Shown here: in pieces, positions 17,262-25,273 of the stretch
How positions within the stretch are numbered: the first letter of the stretch is position 1
Layout of the letters: each line of letters starts with the position of its first letter
NCBI RefSeq assembly: GCF_022693705.1
Contig: NZ_CP094288.1
Location: 62,001-126,000 of the forward strand
Source of the DNA: Infirmifilum sp. NZ
GTDB lineage: Archaea; Thermoproteota; Thermoprotei; Thermofilales; Thermofilaceae
DNA length: 64,000 bases
Direction: 5' to 3'
Notes under the pieces: generated by a model
Told to the model about the DNA's origin: nothing
Database searches by the model: none
Seen by the model: only the letters and a program-made list of their open reading frames with translations
Program-made: the position numbers and the translations under genes

Positions 17262-19010
17262 GTGCAGAGGCGAAAACTCGACAGGAAAGCGCTCCTAGCA
17301 GCCACAGTACTGGCCCTCACCCTTATCCTTGCGCTTCTCAGCTCCCTCGGAGCCAGGGCATCGCTCTTCCAGGGTGTGCAGGCTCAAGAAGTCTTCGTCA
17401 CAGGGCTCGACGGAGCTAAGCTGAGGTGCATAGTCTTCAAGCCAGCCCAGGCGTCGGGAAGGCTCCCAGCCGTCATCGTTGTCCACGGGCTGGGCGCGTC
17501 CTCTGACACCATGAACGCCATCTCGACGGAGCTAGCCAGGAACGGGGTCCTCGTCCTGGCTTTGAACTACCGGGGCCACGACGGCAGTGAGGGAGGGGTC
17601 AACTACATCGGGGACCCGATCGCCGCCCCCAACATCTCCAACGACCTCGTGGCATCGCTCAACTACCTCCTCGCCCGCGACGACGTCGACGCGAAGAGAA
17701 TAGGCGTTGTCGGCTACTCCATGGGCTCGAGGGCGGCGCTGAGGCTGGGCCTCCTCGTTCCAACGGTAAACCCCGTGGTGATGATAGGGCCCTACTACTC
17801 CTGGGAGATCGGAGGGGTTAACACGACCTCTCCCAAAAACCTCCTCATTATCGTGGGTGAGAACGACGTAATAACGCCCCCCTCCTCCGCGCTCCTCCTC
17901 TTCAACTACGCCACGCGCTCAGAGGGTAAACCCGGCGAGGTCTTCGGCTCCCTGAGCAGCGGTACTGGCAGAAAGCTGGTGATCGTGCCCGGAGCCGACC
18001 ACTACACAATACCGTTTGCTAAGCAGACGATCCAGGAGGTCGTAGGCTGGGTCCTGCAGTCATACGGGCTCGGAGCCCCGAAGCTCTACCTCGACCCAAC
18101 CGTCCTCGGAGGCCTCGCGGGGACGGCGAGCTTCCTCACCCTGATCGGCGTCGCAGCGGTGATTTACCTGGCTTCAAAGTTCCAGGCTTTAGAAAAGCCC
18201 CAGCAGGCCCCTGTGAAAACCGCGAGGGGCATCCTCCTCATAGCGCTGGTAAGCCTGTACTACCTAACAGTAGCGTTCTACATCCTCCCGCTGGTCGTCG
18301 ACTGGGGCTGGAGAGTATACCAGTTTGCGATGTTCTCGGGAGGCCAGTACACAATCTATTACTTCGCCTTCCTCGCCCTAGCCCTACTAGTGCCCCTAGC
18401 CATCCTCGCGGTCAGGGACAGAGCGCTACCTGGCAGGATCGCGGGAAGCCTCAGGCGAAACCTCACCGCAGGCATCGTCACGGTGCTGGCAGTGTGGATA
18501 GTCGTGTACGTGCTGTACAACGCGACCCTGACGGGGGTTGTAGCTAACTACGCGATGAATCCGCTGAGACTCGCCCTCATGGTCTACCTAACGGTAATCC
18601 TCTTCCCGCTGGTTCTCGTGGACGAAGCGGTGCTTAGGCTCCTGATCCAGGAGCGCATCCCCACCCGGAGACCGTGGCTCAGGGTCGCAGCCACTTTCCT
18701 GCTCGAGTACGCCCTTAGGGTCCTCCCACTAGCCTGGTGGGTGGCGATCTCGTCAAACCCGCTGGCCATGAGCGGCATCCTAGCGAACTACTCTGCACTG
18801 AACCTGATAAGCGGCGAGAACCTCGACGTGGTGAAGGCCTTCATGCCGATGAACGCCTACGGGCTCTACTACGCCTTCAGCAGCGTGGAGCTCCTCCACG
18901 CCCTGGCTGGCAGCTACGTCTACGAGGAGTACAGAAGCCTCCTAGCGAGCACCCTCGTGAGGGCCTCCACGGTAGCCTTCACGATGGCCGCGGTGTTGGC
19001 GATCCTCTAA
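17262..19010 (+). CDS. membrane-bound alpha/beta hydrolase with C-terminal multi-helix membrane domain
   Basis: 582 residues. N-terminal helix (about 10-32), then an extracellular dienelactone-hydrolase/BAAT-like domain (about 40-270): VIVVHGLGASSDTM, NYRGHDGSEGG, nucleophile GYSMGS, VGENDVITPP (acid) and PGADHYTIP (His). Residues 280-582 hold about seven to eight membrane helices with no family I recognise. Such a fusion would tether an esterase or lipase-like domain outside the membrane. GTG start at 17262. Shares the GGTTAAC divergent promoter with the secreted YiiX-like hydrolase, so both extracellular hydrolases may release the substrate that LivKHMGF imports (inference). Confidence 0.75.
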   Translation: MQRRKLDRKALLAATVLALTLILALLSSLGARASLFQGVQAQEVFVTGLDGAKLRCIVFKPAQASGRLPAVIVVHGLGASSDTMNAISTELARNGVLVLALNYRGHDGSEGGVNYIGDPIAAPNISNDLVASLNYLLARDDVDAKRIGVVGYSMGSRAALRLGLLVPTVNPVVMIGPYYSWEIGGVNTTSPKNLLIIVGENDVITPPSSALLLFNYATRSEGKPGEVFGSLSSGTGRKLVIVPGADHYTIPFAKQTIQEVVGWVLQSYGLGAPKLYLDPTVLGGLAGTASFLTLIGVAAVIYLASKFQALEKPQQAPVKTARGILLIALVSLYYLTVAFYILPLVVDWGWRVYQFAMFSGGQYTIYYFAFLALALLVPLAILAVRDRALPGRIAGSLRRNLTAGIVTVLAVWIVVYVLYNATLTGVVANYAMNPLRLALMVYLTVILFPLVLVDEAVLRLLIQERIPTRRPWLRVAATFLLEYALRVLPLAWWVAISSNPLAMSGILANYSALNLISGENLDVVKAFMPMNAYGLYYAFSSVELLHALAGSYVYEEYRSLLASTLVRASTVAFTMAAVLAIL

Positions 19011-19014
19011 AAAC

Positions 19015-20454
19015 CTAAAAACTCGTAACGAGTTTTTTACCCTCAACCTCCCTTCTAGCCAGCGCGAGGTACTCCAGCCTCTTGACGACAACCTCCCGAA
19101 GCCTCGCGTACCTGTAGAGCGCCGCCAGGGAGCTCGCAGCCCTCTCGGGGGTCGGGTAAGCGGGCACCCCGGACTCGACCAGGAAGCTCACCGCCCTCCT
19201 TGACTCCTCGCTACCCACAAAACCCGCCACCACCGGCTTCCTGAAGCCGGACTCCAGGACAGCCTTCACTATCGCCTCAGCCGTCTTCAGCGGGTCAGTT
19301 GTTAGCGTCTGGCAGTAGAGCACGAGGACGGCATCCACCTCGGGGTGCTCCAGAGCCCTCTTGAGCGCCAGGTAATAGTACTCGTCCGACGCGCCACCCG
19401 TTATGTCAACCGGGTTCCTCGTTGACGCGTAACTAGGTAGGAAGGAGCGAAGGTACTCCACGTAGTCGCTCGGCGGCTCACGGAGGTATACCCCGTTCTC
19501 GGCAAGGGTGTCCGTCGCCTGGACCCCGGCCCCACCGCCGTTGGTGATGACTAGAACTCTGGGGCCTGGGGGCGAGCTGTAGCTGGCGAAGAGCTTCGCG
19601 TAGTCGAAGGCTGACTCCACGTCCTTTACCTGCAGCGCGCCGACCTGCCTGAGCACGCCCTCCCACAGTAGCGGGCCGCTTGAAAGGGACCCCGTGTGGC
19701 TGGCCGCCGCCTTGGCTCCCGCCTCGGTTCTGCCCGACTTGATGACTATCAGAGGCTTCTTGGAGGAGAAGCTTGAGGCTGCGTCGATGAACCTCCTCCC
19801 GTTCTCAACTCCCTCTATGTAGGCTATAACCGTTTTAGTGTGGGGGTCCTCCGCGAAGAACTCCAGCAGGTCCGCGTCGTCGATGTCCGACTTGTTACCG
19901 AGGCTCACGATGCTCGAGACGCCTACCTTCTCCACTATCGAGTAGCCCATAAGCGCTATGCCCAGCGCCCCGCTCTGGGTGACGAACGCCACGTTCCCCG
20001 GCAGGACGTTCGAGGGGCCAAAGGACGCGTTAAGCCTTGAAGGCGTGTACACGTACCCGAATATGTTCGGGCCCAGCACCCGCATCCCGTGCCTCCTCGC
20101 GGCGCTGACGAGCTGCCTCTCGAGCTCGAAGTTGCCGACCTCCTTGAAACCCGAGGACAGGACGACCAGGAACTCGACCCCAGCCCGGCCGGCGTCCTCC
20201 ACAACCTCCAGCACCCTCTCCGCGGGCACGGCGACTACGGCGACGTCAACCTTCCCCGATATGCTTGTGAGCGAGGCGTACGCCTCCAAGCCCATGATGC
20301 TGTCCGCAGACGGGTTCACGGGGTAGACCCTGCCGGCGAAGCCACCGGACAGTATGTTTCTAAGGACGATGCTCCCGATCTTCGACGGGTTGCGGGAAGC
20401 GCCGACGACCGCTATGGACCGCGGGTGGAACAGCCTGTACAGCCCGCTCGCCAC
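19015..20454 (-). CDS. ADP-forming acyl-CoA synthetase, alpha subunit
   Basis: 479 residues of the NDP-forming acyl-CoA synthetase alpha family, which converts acyl-CoA, ADP and phosphate to acid, CoA and ATP in archaea. N-terminal CoA-binding domain begins HPRSIAVVGASRNPSKIG; the phospho-His region AASHTGSLSSG (about residue 255) is intact; the second ligase-CoA domain follows with LVITNGGGAGVQATD. Starts six bases after the beta subunit stop. Its presence at the end of the region supplies an energy-conserving last step for a CoA-thioester pathway. Confidence 0.9.
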   Translation of the reverse strand: MASGLYRLFHPRSIAVVGASRNPSKIGSIVLRNILSGGFAGRVYPVNPSADSIMGLEAYASLTSISGKVDVAVVAVPAERVLEVVEDAGRAGVEFLVVLSSGFKEVGNFELERQLVSAARRHGMRVLGPNIFGYVYTPSRLNASFGPSNVLPGNVAFVTQSGALGIALMGYSIVEKVGVSSIVSLGNKSDIDDADLLEFFAEDPHTKTVIAYIEGVENGRRFIDAASSFSSKKPLIVIKSGRTEAGAKAAASHTGSLSSGPLLWEGVLRQVGALQVKDVESAFDYAKLFASYSSPPGPRVLVITNGGGAGVQATDTLAENGVYLREPPSDYVEYLRSFLPSYASTRNPVDITGGASDEYYYLALKRALEHPEVDAVLVLYCQTLTTDPLKTAEAIVKAVLESGFRKPVVAGFVGSEESRRAVSFLVESGVPAYPTPERAASSLAALYRYARLREVVVKRLEYLALARREVEGKKLVTSF

Positions 20455-20460
20455 AGCCCA

Positions 20461-21165
20461 TCACCTCAGCATGAACCTCGCGTCGGCCACCTTAGCCCCC
20501 AGCCCCTCCTCGAAGACGATCACCGGGTTCAAGTCCACCTCAGAGACCTCGTCCAGGTCCTCGATTAGCTCCGAGACCCTCAGTATTATCTCCTCAACCG
20601 CCTTTCTGTCCCTCGGGGCCTCGCCCCTGAAGGCCTCGAAGAGGCGGTAACCCTTAACCTCCCTCACCATCTCCCCGGCGTCGATAGGCGTCAGAGGGGC
20701 CACGCGGAAGCTCACGTCCTTAAGCACCTCGACGAAAACCCCACCCAGCCCGAACATCACCACCGGGCCGAAGTAGGGGTCACGCGTAGCGCCCACGATC
20801 ACCTCAAGCCCCCGGGGAACCATCTCCTGCACGAGAACACCATACACCCTCGCGCCCGGGGCCCTCAGCGTCACGTTCCTCATAAGCGCGGAGTACTTCT
20901 CGCGGACCTCCTCAGGCGACCTGACGTCCAGGATAACTCCCCCCACGTCCGACTTGTGGACAACGTCGGGGCTAATGACCTTCAGGACAACGGGGAAGCC
21001 GATCTTCTTCGCGATCCTCACGGCCTCCTCGCTGCTCCTGGCAACCCCGTACCTGGGCACAGGTATCCCGTAGTGCTCGCAGAGGCAAAACGACTCGTGC
21101 TCAAGCAGCTTGCTCCTACCCTCACTCCGAGCACTATCGATCAAAAAGGACGGAGTGCACTCCAA
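20461..21165 (-). CDS. ADP-forming acyl-CoA synthetase, beta subunit (ATP-grasp)
   Basis: 234 residues of the ATP-grasp domain (ATP-grasp_5) of ADP-forming acyl-CoA synthetase. Seen: LCEHYGIPVPRYGVA at the start, GFPVVLKVISPDVVHKSDVGG (the nucleotide-binding Lys and conserved 'HKxDxGG'), VQEMVPRGLEVIVGA, and the metal-binding end EVDLNPVIV. Separate beta subunits of about 230 residues are the norm in Thermoproteota. First gene of the pair; promoter carries GGTTAAC. Confidence 0.9.
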   Translation of the reverse strand: MECTPSFLIDSARSEGRSKLLEHESFCLCEHYGIPVPRYGVARSSEEAVRIAKKIGFPVVLKVISPDVVHKSDVGGVILDVRSPEEVREKYSALMRNVTLRAPGARVYGVLVQEMVPRGLEVIVGATRDPYFGPVVMFGLGGVFVEVLKDVSFRVAPLTPIDAGEMVREVKGYRLFEAFRGEAPRDRKAVEEIILRVSELIEDLDEVSEVDLNPVIVFEEGLGAKVADARFMLR

Positions 21166-21197
21166 CCCCCAGCACCAGACACGTGTATTCGTTGAAA

Positions 21198-21220
21198 GTC
21201 TAAAATACCCAAAGGTTAAC
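21198..21220 (-). promoter_or_regulatory. GGTTAAC element plus TATA box of the acyl-CoA synthetase pair
   Basis: On minus: GTTAACC (21220-21214), five bases, then GTATTTTAGAC as TATA-like sequence, about 35 bases before the beta-subunit start. Outermost member of the set of six. Confidence 0.55.
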
Positions 21221-21430
21221 TGAGATAACTCGCCGCTAGGGGCTCGAGCGCCGCTGCGCCTCAGCCGGGAAAAGCCCCACAGCCGTGCACCCGCGGAATG
21301 CTCAGCGATCTGTCAACTGTCGTAATCAAAGACCACCACTCACGCTCGATCCAGCCCGCAGGGAAAAAGCAAGGGCACCGATCCCTAGGAATCCTTGCGC
21401 CGACCCGGCCGCGGAAACGCCTTAACGCAG

Positions 21431-21456
21431 AGTCTGAGACTCTAAAGTCTGAGACT
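21431..21456. repeat. tandem near-palindromes AGTCTGAGACT
   Basis: AGTCTGAGACT occurs at 21431-21441 and again at 21446-21456, four bases apart. Each copy is an inverted repeat (AGTCT-G-AGACT), and the copies repeat every 15 bases. Two evenly spaced dyads suggest a protein-binding site. They lie about 145 bases before the gene at 21601 and just before a TATA-like CTTTAAAATT at 21469-21478. Confidence 0.5.
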
Positions 21457-21483
21457 TGCGAGTATATGCTTTAAAATTTGAGA

Positions 21484-21558
21484 GGCGACCCTGACGCCGG
21501 GGGGTCCCAAGGCTTCTTTGAACAGCTTAGGTAGCCGAAGAGGAGTCCCGGCGTCGCC
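21484..21558 (+). ncRNA. possible structured RNA (long stem-loop)
   Basis: The arms GGCGAC (21484-21489) plus GCCGGG (21496-21501) pair with CCCGGC (21547-21552) plus GTCGCC (21553-21558): 12 base pairs with a six-base bulge on one side. The loop holds a second short pairing (GGCTTC with GAAG/AGCC). A TATA-like box lies just upstream at 21469. It could be a small RNA or a regulatory leader; there is no match to a known family that I can name. Confidence 0.25.
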
Positions 21559-21600
21559 GAGTCCGGACAGTATTTAAGCAGGTACCGGTGGTGTGTACCG

Positions 21601-22614
21601 ATGCCGATTCTCGTGGACGAGATGCGCCTCCTGTACTCGCTCCCATTCGCGAGGAGCCTCAGGGAGCTCGCGAGGCTCGCCGGCGTCTCCCCCAACACCG
21701 CCGTGAAGTTCTACAACCAGTGGTCGTTGAGGGGCAGGTTCGTCATGGTCCCCGACGACGCCTACTTCGGCTTCGCCAGGGTCGTCTACATAGCGGAGAA
21801 GGCCACGTGGCCCGGCTCGCTGCCCTACGGCTCCCTCGAGGTCATGACCCTCAGCTCCCCCAGGGGCGAGCACACCCTCGTCCACGGCCTCGTCCCCCGC
21901 GTCATCATCGACGACTACGTCCGGGACCTGGCCGCCACGCTCGGCGAGGGGAGCGCGCTCGTCGCCCAGGAGGTCCAGCACTGGGTCCCGATAAGCAAGC
22001 TGCAGGGCCTCAGGCCCGTGGACGCCGAGAGGCTGCCCAAGCTCGTCGACTCCCTCCTCCCGGAGCTCAAGCGAGCCGAGCCGCTCGACATGCCCGACGT
22101 CTGGGACCTCGTCTACCTCACGGGCAAGATGATGCTCGGCCCCTTCGCGAGGCCGTCGGACCTCCTCAGGAAGCTGCAGCCGCTCTTCTGGCTCCCCATC
22201 CCCGCGCAGACCACCAGGAGCTACCACTACAAGCTCCACTTCCTGCCGGGCTGGCTGTACACCACCTTCCGCGCGCAGCGGAGGCCCCAGGAGGCCGTCA
22301 AGGTGGCCCTCGAGCTGGAGGGCAAGGACGCGGCTAGGGTGGCGAAAGCCCTGGCCCTGCTCCCCGCGTGGGGCGTCTCCTTCATCGCCGACCGGCGCGC
22401 CGTCTACGTGGGCCAGGTCGACGCCGCCTTCCTCCCCTCGGTCTACGACATACTGCACGGCTGGAGGGCTGAGGCCGTGAGGGGCCTCCTCTTCGCCAAG
22501 AGCCACCTGGAGCTGGACAAGCCCCTGCTCTGGAGGTTCCTCAGCGACGACGGGAAGGCGTGGGTGATGGTGGAGGAGAGGGCCAGGGTCCCCAGCTACG
22601 TCCCGGAGGAGTGA
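21601..22614 (+). CDS. winged-helix DNA-binding protein of unknown family
   Basis: 337 residues. The N-terminal 60 residues carry a helix-turn-helix (LRELARLAGVSPNTAVKFYN followed by a wing-like FVMVPDDAYFG). The remaining 270 residues have no recognised motif and are rich in hydrophobic and basic residues. A TATA box GTATTTAAGC lies 24-33 bases before the ATG, so the transcript is probably leaderless. Codon use is extremely GC-rich at third positions compared with the island further right. May be a regulator or a nucleic-acid enzyme; function not recognised. Confidence 0.7.
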   Translation: MPILVDEMRLLYSLPFARSLRELARLAGVSPNTAVKFYNQWSLRGRFVMVPDDAYFGFARVVYIAEKATWPGSLPYGSLEVMTLSSPRGEHTLVHGLVPRVIIDDYVRDLAATLGEGSALVAQEVQHWVPISKLQGLRPVDAERLPKLVDSLLPELKRAEPLDMPDVWDLVYLTGKMMLGPFARPSDLLRKLQPLFWLPIPAQTTRSYHYKLHFLPGWLYTTFRAQRRPQEAVKVALELEGKDAARVAKALALLPAWGVSFIADRRAVYVGQVDAAFLPSVYDILHGWRAEAVRGLLFAKSHLELDKPLLWRFLSDDGKAWVMVEERARVPSYVPEE

Positions 22615-22620
22615 GGCCGT

Positions 22621-23484
22621 TCAGCCCCACAGGGACACCACGGCCGTCGCAACGGAGACGAGCAGGGCGCCCGCCAGGTACCTCGCCTCCACCTTCTCGC
22701 CTAGTATGGGCGCCGCGAGCAGCACCGCGAAGACCGGGGCCCCCGAGGACACGACGGAGGGGCCCACGGCGTCGGACATCCGCATGGAGGTGAAGAGGGC
22801 CAGCGGCCCAAGCCCTATGCCCATCAGCCCGCCCAGCATCACCCAGCCCACCCTGGCCTGCCTGACCTCGCCTACGCGCCTGGCCAGAGCGGGGGCGGTG
22901 GCGGCGAGCAGGAAGCCAGTCCTGTAGAGGTTCAGCTCGACTGGGGTAGCGTACCTGAGTGCGATGTAGGCGAGCGTTATGCCCATCCCCCAGCTCAGGC
23001 TTGCGCCGAGGCCCGCTAGCAGGCCCCTCGCCGTGTAGCCGCTGCCGCCGTTGTAGACGACCCACATGCCGATGGCCACGAGGGCCGCTGCAATGAGCGC
23101 GGCGGGCCGAGGGGTCTTCCCGGTCAGGAGGAAGCTGAACAGCGCGACGGGGAACGGGTAGGTGTAGGCGACGGGGTACACGACCCCGACGGGGGAGCGC
23201 GAGAGCCCGTAGATGAAGAGCGAGTCGCCCAGGAAGAACGCGAAGACCGCTGAGGCCGTGGCCACGGCGTAGAACTCGAGGGGCTTAGCCATGCTGCCGC
23301 CCGAGGCCAGGAACGCGAGGAGCATGACGGTGAACGCGGGGCCGGCGCGGAGGCCGCTGGCCAGGAGGGGGTGCAGGCTCGAGCCCGAGACGCCCTTCCT
23401 GTAGAGCACGCCGGCGAGCGCGAACAGCAGCGCGGCCGCTACGGCGAGCAGGCTCCAGAGCATACCCCGTGAATCGAGTGTCAC
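22621..23484 (-). CDS. EamA/DMT-family transporter
   Basis: 287 residues with about ten membrane helices made of two EamA repeats. The second repeat contains the typical PVELNLYRTGFLLAA and, near the end, SSGAPVFAVLLAAPILGEKV, a good match to the conserved EamA phrase 'xxPxxxxxxxxxxLGExx'. DMT transporters move small metabolites across the cytoplasmic membrane; substrate not predictable. Convergent with the gene at 21601 (six bases apart) and divergent from the MazG-like gene. Confidence 0.88.
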   Translation of the reverse strand: MTLDSRGMLWSLLAVAAALLFALAGVLYRKGVSGSSLHPLLASGLRAGPAFTVMLLAFLASGGSMAKPLEFYAVATASAVFAFFLGDSLFIYGLSRSPVGVVYPVAYTYPFPVALFSFLLTGKTPRPAALIAAALVAIGMWVVYNGGSGYTARGLLAGLGASLSWGMGITLAYIALRYATPVELNLYRTGFLLAATAPALARRVGEVRQARVGWVMLGGLMGIGLGPLALFTSMRMSDAVGPSVVSSGAPVFAVLLAAPILGEKVEARYLAGALLVSVATAVVSLWG

Positions 23485-23501
23485 AATTTAACTTTTCGGG
23501 G

Positions 23502-23529
23502 CGCGGAAGCCCTATATACTGGGTCCGCG
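23502..23529. promoter_or_regulatory. 28-bp dyad CGCGGA-TATA-TCCGCG over the MazG-like promoter
   Basis: Arms CGCGGA (23502-23507) and TCCGCG (23524-23529) flank the TATA box CCTATATAC, about 11 bases before GTG 23540. The same 28-base arrangement, 25 of 28 bases identical, covers the TATA box at 43756-43783. A regulator bound here would block TBP, so a repressor operator is likely. Confidence 0.55.
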
Positions 23530-23539
23530 TAGGCGTGGC

Positions 23540-23935
23540 GTGGCCACCTTACGTGAGATCGAGGAAGCAGTGGTCAGGTTCCGGGACCAGCGCGACTGGG
23601 CCAAGTACCACACGCCCCGCAACCTCGCCATCTCGCTCGTCGTCGAGGTCGGCGAGCTCCTCGAGCTGCTCCAGTGGAAGACGGACGAGGAGATACTCGA
23701 GTACCTCCGCCAGGGGGAAGGGAAGGCGATGGCGTCCCAGGAGCTGGCCGACGTGGCGATATACCTCCTGCTCCTCGCCCACGAGCTCGGCGTGGACCTC
23801 GAGCATGCCATACTGGAGAAGCTCAAGCTGAACGAGCAGAGGTACCCCGTCGAGAAGGTCAAGGGCAGGTACGTGAAGTACACTGCCCTCCAGGGGGAGG
23901 ACCGCCGAAGCCCCGAGGGCTCGGGGCAAGGGTAA
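23540..23935 (+). CDS. MazG-like NTP pyrophosphohydrolase
   Basis: 131 residues of the MazG/dCTP-pyrophosphatase-like all-alpha NTPase fold. Seen: LAISLVVEVGELLELLQW with the metal-binding ExxE pattern and, later, ELADVAIYLLLLAHELGVD with the second acidic pair (ExxD). Such enzymes clear non-canonical or excess nucleoside triphosphates to monophosphate and pyrophosphate. GTG start at 23540 is preceded by a TATA box within a dyad (23502-23529). Length normal. The last 15 residues are poorly conserved. Confidence 0.88.
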   Translation: MATLREIEEAVVRFRDQRDWAKYHTPRNLAISLVVEVGELLELLQWKTDEEILEYLRQGEGKAMASQELADVAIYLLLLAHELGVDLEHAILEKLKLNEQRYPVEKVKGRYVKYTALQGEDRRSPEGSGQG

Positions 23936-23964
23936 TATACCCCCTCAACCGCTGAGCATCAGGC

Positions 23965-24144
23965 ATGTACGTCGTGGTCTCCTGCCCCCGCTGCGGGCAG
24001 CTGAAGATAGCGAAGGCGGGCTCGAAGACCACGCAGTGCCCCAGGTGCGGCTCGAGGTTCACCGTGGCGAAGAACCTCTACACGAGGCGCGTCTTCGAGA
24101 GCCTCGAGGAGGCCAGGGAGTTCCTGAAGAGCGCCACCTCGTGA
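23965..24144 (+). CDS. small two-CPxCG zinc-ribbon protein
   Basis: 59 residues from ATG at 23965. CPRCGQ near residue 7 and CPRCGS near residue 28 are the two knuckles of a zinc ribbon, and a basic C-terminal helix follows (NLYTRRVFESLEEARE). Small proteins of this design (DUF1922-like) are common in Thermoproteota and of unknown role; nucleic-acid binding is plausible. Starts 29 bases after the MazG-like stop, so may be co-transcribed. Confidence 0.75.
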   Translation: MYVVVSCPRCGQLKIAKAGSKTTQCPRCGSRFTVAKNLYTRRVFESLEEAREFLKSATS

Positions 24145-24175
24145 GGGCAAACTATTAGAGCCTGCGTCGAGCTGA

Positions 24176-24268
24176 ATGGCTGTGGGCAGGCTCGAGCGCA
24201 GGGAGGAGAGGCGCAGGAGGAGAAGGCGGCGCCTGCTCCTGCTCATGTACCTCTACGGTAGGATCTGA
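24176..24268 (+). CDS. possible 30-residue arginine-rich peptide
   Basis: ATG at 24176 opens a 30-codon frame with EERRRRRRRLLLLMYLYG, i.e. a run of Arg followed by a run of Leu. A TATA-like CTATTAGA lies about 20-25 bases upstream. It may be a real micro-protein or chance in GC-rich DNA. Confidence 0.25.
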   Translation: MAVGRLERREERRRRRRRRLLLLMYLYGRI

Positions 24269-24326
24269 GCCCGGGAGCGTGGAAGGGTATTTTAGAGGGG
24301 CCAGCGTCTAGAAACAGGCCTGAAGC

Positions 24327-24848
24327 ATGCCCGTGCTCCGCCTCGTGGACGTCACGCCCGACACCCTCACCCTCCCCAGGAAGCCCTGCGTCTACGCGCT
24401 CCTCTGGGTGCGCTCCGGCAAGCCCGTCCCCATACCCCGCCTCCTCGCCGTCGACCCGAAGGGCATACTCTACATCGCATCCACCGAGAACCTCAAGAGG
24501 CGCGTGGCCTCCAACCTCCTCAAGCACCTCCAGGCGGCGAGGCAGGGCGCAAGGCCACCAGACAGGATGCACGCCTTCGTCATAGCCCTCCAGTACACCG
24601 GCATGATCGACAAGGTCAAAGAGGAGGAGCTCCAGCTCGCCTACAAGCAGTACCCGGACATCCTCACCGCCGCCCGCGTCGAGAGAGCAGTGCTCGCGGC
24701 CTACATGAAGCGCTACGGCGAGCCCCCGCCCATGAACCTCTACCTGAGCAAGAAGCACCTCCTCACCCAGCCCCTCCAGCCCGACCCCGAGCTCCTCGAA
24801 GCACTAGGCCTCCCCAGAGCCACCCAGGAGCCAGCAAGCAGGCCCTGA
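24327..24848 (+). CDS. GIY-YIG-like nuclease-fold protein
   Basis: 173 residues. CVYALLW (residues 26-32) and GILYIASTENLKRRV (around 50-65) are a variant of the GIY-YIG motif pair, with Arg in the expected helix; a C-terminal Glu-containing helix follows (ERAVLAAYMKRYGEPPP). The G-I-Y and Y-I-G triplets are altered (VYA, LYI), so catalytic activity is uncertain. It may be a structure-specific nuclease or an inactive relative. A second, damaged GIY-YIG gene lies at 35789. Confidence 0.65.
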   Translation: MPVLRLVDVTPDTLTLPRKPCVYALLWVRSGKPVPIPRLLAVDPKGILYIASTENLKRRVASNLLKHLQAARQGARPPDRMHAFVIALQYTGMIDKVKEEELQLAYKQYPDILTAARVERAVLAAYMKRYGEPPPMNLYLSKKHLLTQPLQPDPELLEALGLPRATQEPASRP

Positions 24849-24880
24849 CAGCTTTATAAGCCCCGTAAACCCACTAAACC

Positions 24881-25273
24881 GTGAGGGCAGTGTCCGCGGA
24901 GGAGCTCCTGCGCCAGCTCAGGGAGGAGCCGCGCTACAGGCGCGAGCTAGCAGAGATACTAGCCTCGGACCCCGAAATCCGCCTCGCCCTAATCCAGGGG
25001 GCACTCAGAGAGGTGGCCACGAAGCAGGACATCGAGAGGCTCACGGCGTACATCGACTCGAGGATCAGCGACGTCGACAAGCGGCTCGACATCCTGAGCG
25101 CGCGCATCGACGACGTAAACAGACGTATTGACGACGTGAACAGGCGCGTAGACGACCTCAATGGGAGGCTCGAGGACCTCTCATCCCTAGTCAGGGCGAG
25201 CCTCGTCGCGATCGTAGTGACCCTAGCCTCCACGATACTAGTACCCCTTGCCCTCAAGCTACTACTACCCTGA
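24881..25273 (+). CDS. coiled-coil protein with C-terminal membrane anchor
   Basis: 130 residues. Heptad-like repeats IDDVNRRIDDVNRRVDDL fill the middle (about 65-95), and a hydrophobic helix (about 105-127) forms the C-terminal anchor. TATA box GCTTTATAAG about 25 bases before GTG 24881 indicates a leaderless transcript. This small coiled-coil/anchor family is common in Thermofilum-like archaea and has no known function. A fragment of a paralogue of its C-terminus survives at 40637-40700. Confidence 0.7.
   Translation: MRAVSAEELLRQLREEPRYRRELAEILASDPEIRLALIQGALREVATKQDIERLTAYIDSRISDVDKRLDILSARIDDVNRRIDDVNRRVDDLNGRLEDLSSLVRASLVAIVVTLASTILVPLALKLLLP

Noticed and set aside
21574-22506. 310-codon open frame on minus
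   Set aside because: Opposite the gene at 21601, caused by very high third-position GC; composition (Gly, Glu, Asp, Arg runs) is typical of a shadow frame.
24243-24758. 171-codon open frame on minus
   Set aside because: Antisense to the GIY-YIG-like gene.
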